The notes under the pieces were generated by a model. It was given only the letters and a program-made list of their open reading frames with translations. It did no database searches and had not been told where the DNA came from. A stretch of 54,161 bases of DNA from NCBI RefSeq assembly GCF_001651875.1, contig NZ_LNQB01000075.1, forward strand, positions 425-54,585. Reading direction: 5' to 3'. Positions 17,099-26,515 of this stretch are shown here, in pieces. Position 1 is the first letter of the stretch. The number at the start of each line of letters is the position of its first letter. The translations under genes and the position numbers were made by a program. This stretch comes from Sinorhizobium saheli (lineage in GTDB: Bacteria > Pseudomonadota > Alphaproteobacteria > Rhizobiales > Rhizobiaceae).

Positions 17099-18361
17099 AT
17101 GAGGAAACTGATCACCGCTACCCTGCTCGCCACGCTGATGGCCGGCAGTGCTCTTGCCGATACGAAACTGAAGCTCGTCGAGGTCATCACCAGCCCCGAA
17201 CGCACCGAAACGCTGAAATCGATCGTCGCCAAATTCGAGGCGGCGAACCCCGGCACGACCGTCGACATCATCTCGCTCCCCTGGGGCGAGGCGTTCCAGA
17301 AATTCGCCACCATGGTGTCGGCCGGCGAAATCCCCGACGTGATGGAGATGCCGGACACCTGGCTGTCGCTCTATGCCAATAACGGCATGCTCGAAAGCCT
17401 CGAGCCCTATCTCGCCAAATGGGAGCATACTGAAGGCCTCACCGAGCGGGCGCTCGAGCTCGGCCGCGACGTCAACGACACCGCCTATATGCTGCCCTAC
17501 GGCTTCTATCTCCGGGCGATGTTCTACAACAAGAAGCTGCTCTCGGAGGCCGGCGTTTCCGAGCCGCCGAAGACCATGGACGACTTCGTCAAGGCGTCCG
17601 AGGCGGTCTCCAAGCTGCCCGGCAAGTCCGGCTACTGCCTGCGCGGCGGTCCGGGCGGCCTCAATGGCTGGGTGATGTTTGGCGCCACCATGGCCGGCGA
17701 CAACAAGTTCTTCAACGAGGACGGCACCTCGACGATGAACAGCGAAGGCTGGGTCAAGGGCCTCACCTGGGTCATCGACCTCTACAAGAAGGGTCTCGCG
17801 CCGAAGGACAGCGTCAACTGGGGCTTCAACGAAATCGTCGCCGGCTTCTATAGCGGCACCTGCGCCTTCCTCGACCAGGACCCGGACGCACTGATCGCCA
17901 TCGCGCAGCGCATGAAGCCCGAGGATTTCGGCGTCACCACAATGCCCAAGGGGCCGAGCGGCAAGGCCTTCACGACGATCGGCTTTGCCGGCTGGTCGAT
18001 GCTCTCGGCAAGCCAGAACAAGGACCTTTCCTGGAAACTGATCGAAACGCTCGAGGGGCCGGAAGGCAATATCGAGTGGAACAAGCGCACCGGCGCCCTG
18101 CCGGTTCACAAGTCGGCCGAGAAGGACCCCTTCTATGCGAGCCCGCAATTCAAGGGCTGGTTCGACGAACTCGCCGACAAGGACGTCGTGCTGACCGTGA
18201 TGCCGACCTACCTCGAGGAATTCGCCTTCTTCAAGGATTCGCTCGCGATCAAGACGACCCAGGAAGCGCTCCTCGGCGACATCACGCCGGAAGAACTCGC
18301 CGACCAATGGGCCGAGTACCTGACCAAGGCTCAGCAGAAGTATCTGGCGAACAAGAAGTAA
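17099..18361 (+). CDS. CUT1-type ABC transporter substrate-binding protein
   Basis: The 420-residue secreted protein starts at 17099 (MRKLITATLLATLMAGSALA, a standard Sec signal cleaved near ALA-DT) with AGGGG upstream; an in-frame TTG at 17078 is rejected. The mature region has the family-1 solute-binding fold: SIVAKFEAANPGTTVDII, then SLPWGEAFQKFATMVSAGEI, and the hinge phrase LPYGFYLRAMFYNKKLLSEAG. It is the capture subunit for the next three genes. CUT1 systems usually import oligosaccharides, polyols or glycerol phosphates, but the linked PLP enzyme makes an amino-sugar or opine-like ligand possible. Confidence 0.9.
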   Translation: MRKLITATLLATLMAGSALADTKLKLVEVITSPERTETLKSIVAKFEAANPGTTVDIISLPWGEAFQKFATMVSAGEIPDVMEMPDTWLSLYANNGMLESLEPYLAKWEHTEGLTERALELGRDVNDTAYMLPYGFYLRAMFYNKKLLSEAGVSEPPKTMDDFVKASEAVSKLPGKSGYCLRGGPGGLNGWVMFGATMAGDNKFFNEDGTSTMNSEGWVKGLTWVIDLYKKGLAPKDSVNWGFNEIVAGFYSGTCAFLDQDPDALIAIAQRMKPEDFGVTTMPKGPSGKAFTTIGFAGWSMLSASQNKDLSWKLIETLEGPEGNIEWNKRTGALPVHKSAEKDPFYASPQFKGWFDELADKDVVLTVMPTYLEEFAFFKDSLAIKTTQEALLGDITPEELADQWAEYLTKAQQKYLANKK

Positions 18362-18452
18362 CGGAAGCCGGGGGCGGCGCCACGCACGCCGCCCGCGCCT
18401 CGCGGCAGAACAGGAAACGCCGGAAAGCGGCCAAGAACGGGAACGCTGATCG

Positions 18453-19385
18453 ATGGACTATGCCGTACGCCAGGGCCGTTCCGCAATCCGCCCGCCGCTG
18501 ATGAAGCGCCTCGCGGATGCCTCGGCGCCCTATCTCTATAGCGCGCCGGCATTGATCCTGATCGTCACGGTGATGCTGGTGCCGCTGGTGCTCGGCGTCT
18601 CCTATGCCTTCCGCGACGTCCAGCTCCTCAACCCCTTTTCCGGCGGCTTCATCGGGCTCGATCACTTCCGCGCGCTCGCCCGGGACGAAGCCTTCTTCCG
18701 CTCGCTCCGCAACACGCTGTGGTGGACCGGTGCTTCCGTCTTCCTGCAGTTCACCTTCGGCCTGATCCTGGCGCTTCTGCTCGACAAGCCGTTCCGCGGC
18801 CGCGCCCTCGCGCAGGCGCTCGTCTTCCTGCCCTGGGCGGTGCCGAGCTTCCTTGCCGGCCTCAACTGGGCCTGGCTGTTCAACCCCGTCGTCGGGCCGC
18901 TGCCGCACTGGCTCCATGCGCTCGGGTTGATGAGCCAGCCGGCCAATATCCTTTCCGATCCCGGGCTCGCCATGTGGGGACCGATCGTCGCCAATATCTG
19001 GTGGGGCATTCCCTTCTTCGCGATCACCTTGCTCGCGGCGCTCCAGGCGATCCCGCGCGATCTCTACGAGGCGGCGAGCATCGACGGCGCCGGCGCCTTC
19101 CAGCGCTTCCTGTCGATCACCCTTCCCTTTCTCGCTCCGACGATCGCGATCACCATCCTGTTGCGCACCGTGTGGATCTCGAATTTCGCCGACCTCATCA
19201 TCGTCATGACCGGCGGCGGCCCAGCCGACAGGACGCAAATCGTCGCGAGCTACATCTTCACCCAGGCATTCAAGCGGCTGGACTTCGGCTACGCCTCCGC
19301 GATCGCGCTCGTGCTGCTCGCTCTCCTTCTCGCCTATTCGCTGCTGATCGTCATCCTCAGACAATGGCTCCTGAGCAAGGATTGA
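18453..19385 (+). CDS. CUT1-type ABC transporter permease (MalF/UgpA-like)
   Basis: The 310-residue membrane subunit has six hydrophobic segments and the coupling motif YEAASIDGAGAFQRFLSITL near residue 205. The opening APYLYSAPALILIVTVMLVP and the FLPWAVPSFLAGLNWAWLF helix are typical of MalF/UgpA-type subunits. It follows the binding protein after 91 bases and precedes the partner permease by four bases. Confidence 0.92.
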   Translation: MDYAVRQGRSAIRPPLMKRLADASAPYLYSAPALILIVTVMLVPLVLGVSYAFRDVQLLNPFSGGFIGLDHFRALARDEAFFRSLRNTLWWTGASVFLQFTFGLILALLLDKPFRGRALAQALVFLPWAVPSFLAGLNWAWLFNPVVGPLPHWLHALGLMSQPANILSDPGLAMWGPIVANIWWGIPFFAITLLAALQAIPRDLYEAASIDGAGAFQRFLSITLPFLAPTIAITILLRTVWISNFADLIIVMTGGGPADRTQIVASYIFTQAFKRLDFGYASAIALVLLALLLAYSLLIVILRQWLLSKD

Positions 19386-19389
19386 ACCG

Positions 19390-20223
19390 ATGCGCACAAG
19401 ACCCGCTCTCCTCAACGTTGCGCACCGTCTGGCGATCCTCGCCTATATCGCCTTCGCGCTCTTTCCGCTCTTCTGGCTGCTCAAGGTGGCGGTCACGCCG
19501 AACGACCTGCTCTACACCGAAGGCGTCCGGCTCTGGCCGTCCCGGGCGAGCCTCGAGCATTTCGACTTCGTGCTCAGGCATAGCGCCTTCCCCGTCTTCT
19601 TCCGCAACAGCCTGATCGTCTCCGGCTCGACCGCGGTGGTCGTCACCATCCTCTCGTCGCTCTCCGGTTACGCGCTGTCGCGCTTCCGCTTCCGCGGCAA
19701 ATACTGGCTGGTGACCCTGATGCTGCTCACCCAGATGTTCCCGCTCGTCATGCTGGTGGCGCCGATCTTCAAGATCCTCTCGCCCCTGGGGCTGACCAAC
19801 AGCCTCACCGGCCTCGTCATCGTCTACACCGCCTTCAACGTGCCCTTTGCCACCTTCCTGATGCAGTCCTTCTTCGACGGCATTCCGAAAGATCTGGAAG
19901 AGGCGGCGATGATCGACGGCGCCACGCAATTCGTCGCCTTCCGCCAGATCATCCTGCCGCTGACGCTGCCCGGCATCGCGGCCACGCTCGGCTTCGTCTT
20001 CACCGCCGCCTGGAGCGAACTGCTCTTCTCGCTGATGCTGATCTCCGGCAATGAGCAGGCGACCTTCCCGGTCGGGCTTTTGTCCTTCGTCTCGAAATTC
20101 TCGGTCGACTTCGGGCAGATGATGGCCGCCGGCGTGCTGGCCCTGATCCCGGCCTGCCTCTTCTTCCTGCTCATTCAACGCTATCTCGTGCAGGGCCTCA
20201 CGGCCGGCGCGGTCAAAGGCTGA
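19390..20223 (+). CDS. CUT1-type ABC transporter permease (MalG/UgpE-like)
   Basis: The 277-residue second permease shows the MalG-like start (LAILAYIAFALFPLFWLLKV), the segment SLSGYALSRFRFRGKYWLV and the ATPase-docking loop EEAAMIDGATQFVAFRQIIL near residue 177. It sits between the first permease and the ATPase with gaps of four and six bases. Confidence 0.92.
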   Translation: MRTRPALLNVAHRLAILAYIAFALFPLFWLLKVAVTPNDLLYTEGVRLWPSRASLEHFDFVLRHSAFPVFFRNSLIVSGSTAVVVTILSSLSGYALSRFRFRGKYWLVTLMLLTQMFPLVMLVAPIFKILSPLGLTNSLTGLVIVYTAFNVPFATFLMQSFFDGIPKDLEEAAMIDGATQFVAFRQIILPLTLPGIAATLGFVFTAAWSELLFSLMLISGNEQATFPVGLLSFVSKFSVDFGQMMAAGVLALIPACLFFLLIQRYLVQGLTAGAVKG

Positions 20224-20229
20224 TCCCCA

Positions 20230-21297
20230 ATGGCTTCCATCGACATCGCCAATATCCAGAAATCCTACGGCATCCACCCGGTGCTGCACGACGTCGACCT
20301 GAAGATCCGCGACGGCGAATTCGTCGTGCTCGTCGGCCCTTCCGGCTGCGGCAAGTCCACCCTCCTGCGGATGATCGCCGGGCTCGAAAGCGTCACCGCC
20401 GGCGAGATCCGCATCGCCGGCAAGCGCGTCAACGAGCTCGCGCCGAAGGACCGCGACATCGCGATGGTGTTCCAGTCCTATGCGCTTTATCCGCATATGT
20501 CGGTCGCCAGGAACATGAGCTACAGCCTCAGGCTCCGCAAGACGGCCAAGGACAGGATCACGACCATCGTGGCCGGCGCCGCCGCCAAGCTCGGTCTCGA
20601 ACCGCTCATGGAGCGCCGCCCGCGCGCGCTCTCCGGCGGCCAGCGCCAGCGCGTCGCCATGGGCCGCGCCATCGTCCGGCAGCCGAAGGCCTTCCTCTTC
20701 GACGAGCCGCTCTCGAACCTCGACGCGAGGCTGCGCGAACAGATGCGCGCCGAAATCAAGAAGCTGCACAGGGATCTCCGAGCGACGTCGATCTACGTCA
20801 CGCATGACCAGATCGAGGCGATGACGCTCGCCGACCGCATCGTCGCTATGAATGGCGGCGTGGTCCAGCAGGTGGGAAGCCCGCTCGACCTCTACGACCG
20901 CCCCGCCAATCTCTTCGTCGCCGGCTTCATCGGCTCGCCCGGCATGAACTTCTTCGAGGGCACCTGTCGCGCTGGCGAAAGGCCCATGTTTCACATCGCC
21001 GGCGACATCGCAATTCCCCTCGACGCGTCTCCCCCGCTTGCGAACGACGCCAAGGCAACGCTCGGCATCCGCCCGGAGCACATCGTGCTTGCCGGCCACG
21101 GACCGGAGACGCTGCTCGCCACCGTCGACCTCGTCGAGCCGACCGGCTTCGGCATCATCTTGCATCTCTCGCTCGGGCGATCCGGCTTCAAGGCCTTCAC
21201 AAACGATCGCTCCTTCCTGACGGCCTCGGGCACCATCCCCGTCCACTTCCCGGCGCACAGCCTGCACTTCTTCGACAGCGAGGGGAGCCGCGTCTGA
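20230..21297 (+). CDS. CUT1-type ABC transporter ATP-binding protein (MalK/UgpC-like)
   Basis: The 355-residue ATPase contains Walker A GPSGCGKSTLL, Q-loop VFQSYALYPHM, signature ALSGGQRQRVAMGRAI, Walker B AFLFDEPLSNLD and H-loop YVTHDQIEAM. A C-terminal MalK-type regulatory domain of about 120 residues includes ATLGIRPEHIVL. It is the last gene of the FadR/PLP-enzyme/importer operon. UgpC-type ATPases can serve several CUT1 importers. Confidence 0.93.
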   Translation: MASIDIANIQKSYGIHPVLHDVDLKIRDGEFVVLVGPSGCGKSTLLRMIAGLESVTAGEIRIAGKRVNELAPKDRDIAMVFQSYALYPHMSVARNMSYSLRLRKTAKDRITTIVAGAAAKLGLEPLMERRPRALSGGQRQRVAMGRAIVRQPKAFLFDEPLSNLDARLREQMRAEIKKLHRDLRATSIYVTHDQIEAMTLADRIVAMNGGVVQQVGSPLDLYDRPANLFVAGFIGSPGMNFFEGTCRAGERPMFHIAGDIAIPLDASPPLANDAKATLGIRPEHIVLAGHGPETLLATVDLVEPTGFGIILHLSLGRSGFKAFTNDRSFLTASGTIPVHFPAHSLHFFDSEGSRV

Positions 21298-21472
21298 CGG
21301 CCTACTCCTGGCCGGCTATCCCGAAGAAGCAATTGACTTCTTTCCCGTGAGGACTAGCTTCTTTCTGTCGCAAGTATCAACCGCTCCGGCGCGCATTCCT
21401 AGAGAGACCAAGCACCGCCAAATCCTGACGATACTCTTCTTTGCCAGCGCCGGGCGAAATTGGGGAAGTATC

Positions 21473-21859
21473 ATGCGAATTGCAGCTGTTGCCCTGTCTT
21501 TTTCGGCACTCCTTCTCTGTCCGGTCGCCGGCCAGGCCCAGGAGGGCGACGCCGAGGCCGGCGCCACCGTCTTCAAGAAATGCGCCGCCTGCCACGTCGT
21601 GGACAAGGATCAGAACAGGGTCGGCCCCTCGCTCATGGGCGTGATCGGCAGAACGGCCGGTACCCACCCGGACTACAAATATTCGCAAGCCATGATCGAG
21701 GCGGGCAAGGGCGGCCTCGTCTGGGATGAGGCGACATTGCACGAGTATCTCGAAAATCCGAAGGCCAAGGTGAAGGGAACCAAGATGGTCTTCGCGGGCC
21801 TGAAGAAGGACGAAGACATCAACAACCTCATCGCCTACCTCAAGCAACATTCCAAATAG
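21473..21859 (+). CDS. Cytochrome c class I, cytochrome c2-like
   Basis: The 128-residue precursor has a Sec signal (MRIAAVALSFSALLLCPVAG, then QAQ-EG) and one haem-attachment site CAACH in the first third of the mature protein. The axial methionine is in GTKMVFAGLKKDED, the classic c2/mitochondrial arrangement. The start at 21473 is preferred to an upstream in-frame extension because it begins the signal peptide. Located 136 bases before the oxidase operon, it is the obvious electron donor to its CuA centre. Confidence 0.9.
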   Translation: MRIAAVALSFSALLLCPVAGQAQEGDAEAGATVFKKCAACHVVDKDQNRVGPSLMGVIGRTAGTHPDYKYSQAMIEAGKGGLVWDEATLHEYLENPKAKVKGTKMVFAGLKKDEDINNLIAYLKQHSK

Positions 21860-21995
21860 GAATGCACCTCGGAGGAGCATAGAACCGCACATTCCGGGCG
21901 ATTGCCAGTATTATCCGTTCGTGCAATAATTGTGATCGGAACGCTGCGGATTTAGCATTCGTCTCACGGCCGATCATGGCGAGGAGGGACAGGAA

Positions 21996-22841
21996 ATGGC
22001 CGTGGTAGTAATTCTGGTTCTATTGGCCCTCGGGTCGGTCTTGTTCCATGTGCTCAGTCCTTGGTGGTGGACGCCGATCGCCTCCAATTGGAATTACATC
22101 GACAATACCATCATCATCACCTTCTGGATAACCGGCTTCGCCTTTGTCGCCGTCGTGCTCTTCATGGCCTATTGCGTGCTGCGCTTTCGTCATCGGCCCG
22201 GCGCCACTGCGGACTACGAGCCCGAAAACCGGCGACTGGAAAGTTGGCTCGCCACCGGCACGACGCTCGGCGTCGCGGCAATGCTGACCCCCGGCCTCTT
22301 CGTCTGGCACCAGTTCATCACCGTCCCCGAAGGCGCCACCGAAGTGGAAGTGGTCGGCCAGCAATGGCTGTGGAGCTTCCGGCTTTCCGGCGCAGACGGA
22401 AAGCTCGGCACGACCGAAGCGCGCGACGTCACGCCGGAAAACACGCTCGGGCTCAATCGCAACGACGCCGCGGGCCTGGACGACCTCATCATCGAGGGCG
22501 GCGAACTGCATCTGCCGGTCGGCAAGCCGGTGAAGATCCTGCTCCGGTCCGTCGACGTGCTGCACGATTTCTATGTGCCGGAATTCCGCGCCAAGATGGA
22601 CATGGTCCCCGGGATGGTCACCTATTTCTGGCTCACCCCGACGCGGACCGGCACGTTCGAGATCCTCTGCGCCGAGCTCTGCGGCACCGGTCATCCGCAG
22701 ATGCGCGGCACCGTCGTGGTCGACACCGAGGAGGACTATCGCACCTGGCTTTCCGAGCAGCAGACCTTTTCGCAACTTTCGGCTTCGGCTTCTTCGGGGG
22801 CAAGCAAGGCAACCGCTGTTGCCGCGGCAACGGCGCAATAG
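21996..22841 (+). CDS. coxM: Cytochrome c oxidase subunit II (CuA subunit)
   Basis: The 281-residue subunit has two N-terminal membrane helices (about residues 2-22 and 42-65) and a periplasmic cupredoxin domain. The CuA ligands are visible: His in DVLHDFYVPEF, then CAELCGTGHPQM, providing both Cys, the bridging Glu, His and Met. The aromatic entry patch is QQWLWSFR. It accepts electrons from cytochrome c and passes them to subunit I. The 30-residue C-terminal tail rich in Ser and Ala is not family-conserved. First gene of a five-gene oxidase operon matching rhizobial coxMNOPQ. Confidence 0.93.
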   Translation: MAVVVILVLLALGSVLFHVLSPWWWTPIASNWNYIDNTIIITFWITGFAFVAVVLFMAYCVLRFRHRPGATADYEPENRRLESWLATGTTLGVAAMLTPGLFVWHQFITVPEGATEVEVVGQQWLWSFRLSGADGKLGTTEARDVTPENTLGLNRNDAAGLDDLIIEGGELHLPVGKPVKILLRSVDVLHDFYVPEFRAKMDMVPGMVTYFWLTPTRTGTFEILCAELCGTGHPQMRGTVVVDTEEDYRTWLSEQQTFSQLSASASSGASKATAVAAATAQ

Positions 22842-22871
22842 GAGGCGCCGCGCAAGAGGGAGGATACAGGA

Positions 22872-24650
22872 ATGGTCGACGTCCGGTCCGGTATTGGCGA
22901 GGCGCTCCCGCCTCCCGAAGTCGAGGATGTTGAGCTTTATCATCCGCACAGCTGGTGGACACGCTACGTATTCAGCCAGGACGCAAAGGTCATCGCCATC
23001 CAGTACGGGACGACGGCGACCGCCATCGGCATGGTGGCGCTGGCGCTCTCCTGGCTGATCCGCCTGCAGCTCGGCTTCCCCGGCACTTTCGAGCTGATCG
23101 ATGCCGATGCCTATTATCAGTTCATCACCATGCACGGCATGATCATGGTGATCTACCTCCTGACCGCGCTCTTCCTCGGCGGCTTCGGCAACTACCTGAT
23201 CCCGCTGATGGTCGGGGCGCGCGACATGGTGTTCCCCTATGCCAACATGCTGAGCTACTGGATCTACCTGCTCGCCGTGCTGGTGCTCGTCGCGAGCTTC
23301 TTCGCCCCCGGCGGACCGACCGGCGCCGGCTGGACGCTCTATCCGCCTCAGGCGGTGCTGTCCGGCACGCCGGGCGGCAAGGACTGGGGCATCATCCTGA
23401 TGCTGTCCTCGCTGATCATCTTCATCATCGGCTTCACCATGGGCGGCCTCAACTATGTCGTCACCGTTCTCCAGGGCCGCGCCCGCGGCATGACGCTGAT
23501 GCGCATGCCGCTCACCGTCTGGGGCATCTTCACCGCGACCGTGATGGCGCTCCTCGCCTTCCCCGCCCTCTTCGTCGCCTGCGTCATGATGCTGTTCGAC
23601 CGGCTGCTCGGCACCAGCTTCTTCATGCCGGCGATCATCGAGATGGGCGAGCAGCTGCAATATGGCGGCGGCAGCCCGATCCTGTTCCAGCACCTGTTCT
23701 GGTTCTTCGGCCATCCGGAGGTCTATATCGTCGCGCTGCCCGCCTTCGGCATCGTTTCCGATCTCATCAGCACGCATGCGCGCAAGAACATCTTCGGCTA
23801 CCGGATGATGGTCTGGGCGATCGTCATCATCGGCGGCCTCTCCTTCATCGTCTGGGCGCATCATATGTATGTGAGCGGGATGAACCCCTATTTCGGGTTC
23901 TTCTTCGCCACGACCACGCTGATCATCGCGGTGCCGACGGCGATCAAGGTCTATAACTGGGTGCTGACGCTCTGGCGCGGCAACATCCACCTGACCTTGC
24001 CGATGCTCTTCGCCCTCGCTTTCATCGTCACCTTCGTCAATGGCGGGTTGACCGGCCTTTTCCTCGGCAACGTCGTCGTCGACGTGCCGCTCTCCGACAC
24101 GATGTTCGTCGTCGCGCATTTCCACATGGTCATGGGCGTGGCGCCGATCATGGTCATCTTCGGCGCGATCTATCATTGGTACCCGAAGATCACCGGCCGC
24201 ATGCTCAACGAGGTGCTCGGCCATATCCATTTCTGGGTCACCTTCATCGGCGCCTATGCGATCTTCTTCCCGATGCACTATGTCGGCCTCGTCGGCGTGC
24301 CGCGCCGCTATTACGAGCTCGGCGAGACCACGTTCGTGCCGGAATCCGTCCACGACCTCAACGCCTTCATCACGGTCGCAGCGCTGATCGTCGGGGCGGC
24401 GCAGATCGTCTTCCTTTTCAACCTCGCCTGGAGCCTGCGTCACGGCCGAGAGGCGGGCGGCAACCCCTGGCGGGCGACGACGCTCGAATGGCAGACGCCC
24501 GAGACGCCGCCGCCGCACGGCAACTGGGGCAAGGAACTGCCGGTGGTCTATCGCTGGGCCTATGACTACAGCGTGCCCGGCGCGCCCGAGGATTTCATCC
24601 CGCAGAACCATCCGACGCCCGGACGGCTCAGCCATGAGGGTGCCTCATGA
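22872..24650 (+). CDS. coxN: Cytochrome c oxidase subunit I (aa3-type)
   Basis: The 592-residue catalytic subunit spans the membrane about twelve times. Haem and copper ligands are all present: His in FITMHGMIMV (haem a), HPEVYIVALP (CuB His with cross-linked Tyr and the channel Glu), AHHMYVSGMNP (two CuB His) and VVAHFHMVMG (haem a3 and haem a). The HPEVY motif marks a type A oxidase with a D-channel glutamate. It reduces oxygen to water and pumps protons. It starts 30 bases after subunit II and overlaps subunit III by four bases. Confidence 0.95.
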   Translation: MVDVRSGIGEALPPPEVEDVELYHPHSWWTRYVFSQDAKVIAIQYGTTATAIGMVALALSWLIRLQLGFPGTFELIDADAYYQFITMHGMIMVIYLLTALFLGGFGNYLIPLMVGARDMVFPYANMLSYWIYLLAVLVLVASFFAPGGPTGAGWTLYPPQAVLSGTPGGKDWGIILMLSSLIIFIIGFTMGGLNYVVTVLQGRARGMTLMRMPLTVWGIFTATVMALLAFPALFVACVMMLFDRLLGTSFFMPAIIEMGEQLQYGGGSPILFQHLFWFFGHPEVYIVALPAFGIVSDLISTHARKNIFGYRMMVWAIVIIGGLSFIVWAHHMYVSGMNPYFGFFFATTTLIIAVPTAIKVYNWVLTLWRGNIHLTLPMLFALAFIVTFVNGGLTGLFLGNVVVDVPLSDTMFVVAHFHMVMGVAPIMVIFGAIYHWYPKITGRMLNEVLGHIHFWVTFIGAYAIFFPMHYVGLVGVPRRYYELGETTFVPESVHDLNAFITVAALIVGAAQIVFLFNLAWSLRHGREAGGNPWRATTLEWQTPETPPPHGNWGKELPVVYRWAYDYSVPGAPEDFIPQNHPTPGRLSHEGAS

Positions 24651-25342
24651 CCATCGCGACCGTCTTTCTGGCGGCGGTCGCCGCCGTCATCGTCTGGTGG
24701 CTGGCGCACCAGCAATTGCTGTCGAAGCCGTGGCTCGAGGTCGGGCATGCCTACGACCGGCGTCGCGAGCCGATGCCCCCGGCGAAGATCGGACTTGCGG
24801 TCTTCCTCGCCGTCGTCGGCTCGCTCTTTTCGCTTGCCATCAGCGCCTACTTCATGCGCATGGCCTCGTCGGACTGGGGGCAATTGCCGCTGCCCGGACT
24901 CCTCTGGATCAATACGGGCATCCTTGCCCTCGGCAGCGTTGCCCTGCACGCGGCGAAGCTGGAATCGCAGCGGCGGCACGACGAGGCGACCCGGACGATC
25001 CTGCTTGCGGCACTCGCCACCGGGCTTGCCTTTCTCACCGGACAGGTTTTAGCCTGGCGCGCCCTTACGGCCGCCGGTTATTTCCTCGCCGGCAACCCCG
25101 CCAACAGCTTCTTCTATATGCTCACCGGCATGCACGGCCTGCATATCGTCGGCGGACTTTTCGCGCTCGGACGGCTGACGGCCCGGGCCTGGAGCGTACC
25201 GCTCGACCGCAGGATGCGCCTCTCGATCGAGCTCTGCGCCATCTACTGGCATTTCATGCTGCTCGTCTGGCTGGTGCTCTTCGGCCTCTTTTCCGGCTGG
25301 GCCGGCAATGTCGTCGATTTCTGCCGCCAACTGCTGACATAG
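24647..25342 (+). CDS. coxO: Cytochrome c oxidase subunit III-like protein
   Basis: The 231-residue protein has about six or seven hydrophobic helices and the CoxIII phrases FYMLTGMHGLHIVGGLFALG and SIELCAIYWHFMLLVWLVLF. The His and Glu residues there line the lipid cleft of the family. It is ATGA-coupled to subunit I. Having two consecutive subunit III-type genes is the normal feature of coxMNOP operons, in which the reading frame is divided between CoxO and CoxP. Confidence 0.88.
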   Translation: MTIATVFLAAVAAVIVWWLAHQQLLSKPWLEVGHAYDRRREPMPPAKIGLAVFLAVVGSLFSLAISAYFMRMASSDWGQLPLPGLLWINTGILALGSVALHAAKLESQRRHDEATRTILLAALATGLAFLTGQVLAWRALTAAGYFLAGNPANSFFYMLTGMHGLHIVGGLFALGRLTARAWSVPLDRRMRLSIELCAIYWHFMLLVWLVLFGLFSGWAGNVVDFCRQLLT

Positions 25343-25354
25343 GAACGCTCGCAA

Positions 25355-26077
25355 ATGTCTGCCCCGATCAAGAACCCCGCAGCAGAAACGCTTCCCCGCC
25401 CCGCCGGTCTGGCCGGGCTCGCAGCCGACTGGGCCTCGGACCAGCGCACCTTCAAGAACGTCTCCTGGGGAAAGGCCATGATGTGGATCTTTCTCCTGAG
25501 CGACACCTTCATCTTCGGCTGCTTCCTGCTCGCCTACATGTCGGCGCGCATGTCGACGACGGTACCGTGGCCGAACCCGAGCGAGGTCTTCGCGCTCGAG
25601 ATCGGCGGAACGCACATGCCGCTGATCCTGATCGCGATCATGACCTTCGTCCTGATCTCATCGAGCGGCACCATGGCGATGGCTGTGAATTGCGGCTATC
25701 GCCGCGACCGGAAGAAGACCGCGATTCTGATGCTCGTCACCGCCCTCTTCGGCGCCACCTTCGTCGGCATGCAGGCCTTCGAGTGGTCGAAACTCATCAT
25801 CGAGGGCGTGCGGCCATGGGGCAATCCCTGGGGAGCGGCGCAGTTCGGCTCCTCCTTCTTCATGATCACCGGCTTTCACGGCACCCATGTCACGATCGGC
25901 GTGATCTTCCTGCTGATCGTCGCGCGCAAGGTGTGGCGCGGTGATTTCGACACGGAGCGGAAGGGCTTCTTCACCAGCCGCAAGGGCCGCTACGAGATCG
26001 TCGAGATCACCGGGCTCTATTGGCACTTCGTCGATCTGGTCTGGGTCTTCATCTTCGCATTTTTCTATCTGTGGTGA
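25355..26077 (+). CDS. coxP: Cytochrome c oxidase subunit III-like protein
   Basis: The 240-residue paralogue of the preceding gene has helices starting at WGKAMMWIFLLSDTFIFGCF and the CoxIII signatures SSFFMITGFHGTHVTIGVIF and EITGLYWHFVDLVWVFIFAF. It is better conserved than CoxO and probably supplies the canonical subunit III contacts with subunit I. Twelve bases separate it from coxO and eleven from coxQ. Confidence 0.9.
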   Translation: MSAPIKNPAAETLPRPAGLAGLAADWASDQRTFKNVSWGKAMMWIFLLSDTFIFGCFLLAYMSARMSTTVPWPNPSEVFALEIGGTHMPLILIAIMTFVLISSSGTMAMAVNCGYRRDRKKTAILMLVTALFGATFVGMQAFEWSKLIIEGVRPWGNPWGAAQFGSSFFMITGFHGTHVTIGVIFLLIVARKVWRGDFDTERKGFFTSRKGRYEIVEITGLYWHFVDLVWVFIFAFFYLW

Positions 26078-26088
26078 GGAGGCGCATC

Positions 26089-26451
26089 ATGGCTCATGCG
26101 GAGGCTCATGCGGCACAAGCGGTACACGGGGCGCATGCGGAACAGCAACAGCACCCGATCAAGCTCTATCTCCTGGTCTGGGGTCTCCTCTTCGTCCTCA
26201 GCGCCTTCTCCTACCTGGTCGACTATTTCGGCCTGCAGGGAATGCTGCGCTGGTCGCTGATCGTGATCTTCATGCTATTGAAGGCCGGCCTGATCGTCGC
26301 CGTGTTCATGCACATGGCCTGGGAGCGCCTGGCGCTGATCTATGCGATCATCCTGCCGCCGCTTCTCGTCCTGGTCTTCGTGGCGCTGATGGTGTGGGAG
26401 TCGAACTACGTCCTCTTCACGCGCCTCGTCTTCTTCGGCTCCGGGGGCTGA
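26089..26451 (+). CDS. coxQ: Cytochrome c oxidase subunit IV-type small membrane protein
   Basis: The 120-residue protein begins at 26089 (MAHAEAHAAQAVHGAHAEQQ), a His/Ala-rich cytoplasmic tail after GAGG, and then has three hydrophobic helices, including KAGLIVAVFMHMAWERLAL, which is typical of the prokaryotic COX4 family. It stabilises the oxidase assembly. It is the last gene of the operon; a repeat hairpin follows and may act as its terminator. Confidence 0.88.
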   Translation: MAHAEAHAAQAVHGAHAEQQQHPIKLYLLVWGLLFVLSAFSYLVDYFGLQGMLRWSLIVIFMLLKAGLIVAVFMHMAWERLALIYAIILPPLLVLVFVALMVWESNYVLFTRLVFFGSGG

Positions 26452-26457
26452 GCGCGC

Positions 26458-26515
26458 CTACACCGCCGCGCGTCTTCAGACGCGCAAAGGTCGCTGCAGC
26501 GGTTTGAATTGCCGC
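26458..26515. repeat. Rhizobial intergenic palindromic element (copy 2) in a 380-base gap
   Basis: GCGCGTCT-TC-AGACGCGC at 26468-26485 is an eight-base-pair hairpin identical in its arms to copy 1 at 1775, followed by AAAGGTCGCTGCAGCGGTTTG, trailing into TTGCCGCATGTC. The rest of the 26452-26831 gap holds no gene; a second, degenerate patch (GCGCGGCGCTGTAGTCGTGC near 26728) is another piece of the same repeat family. Confidence 0.6.

Noticed and set aside
22020..24635. 871-codon minus-strand frame opposite coxM and coxN
   Set aside because: Composed of Arg/Asp/Glu/His-rich nonsense created by the codon bias of the oxidase genes.
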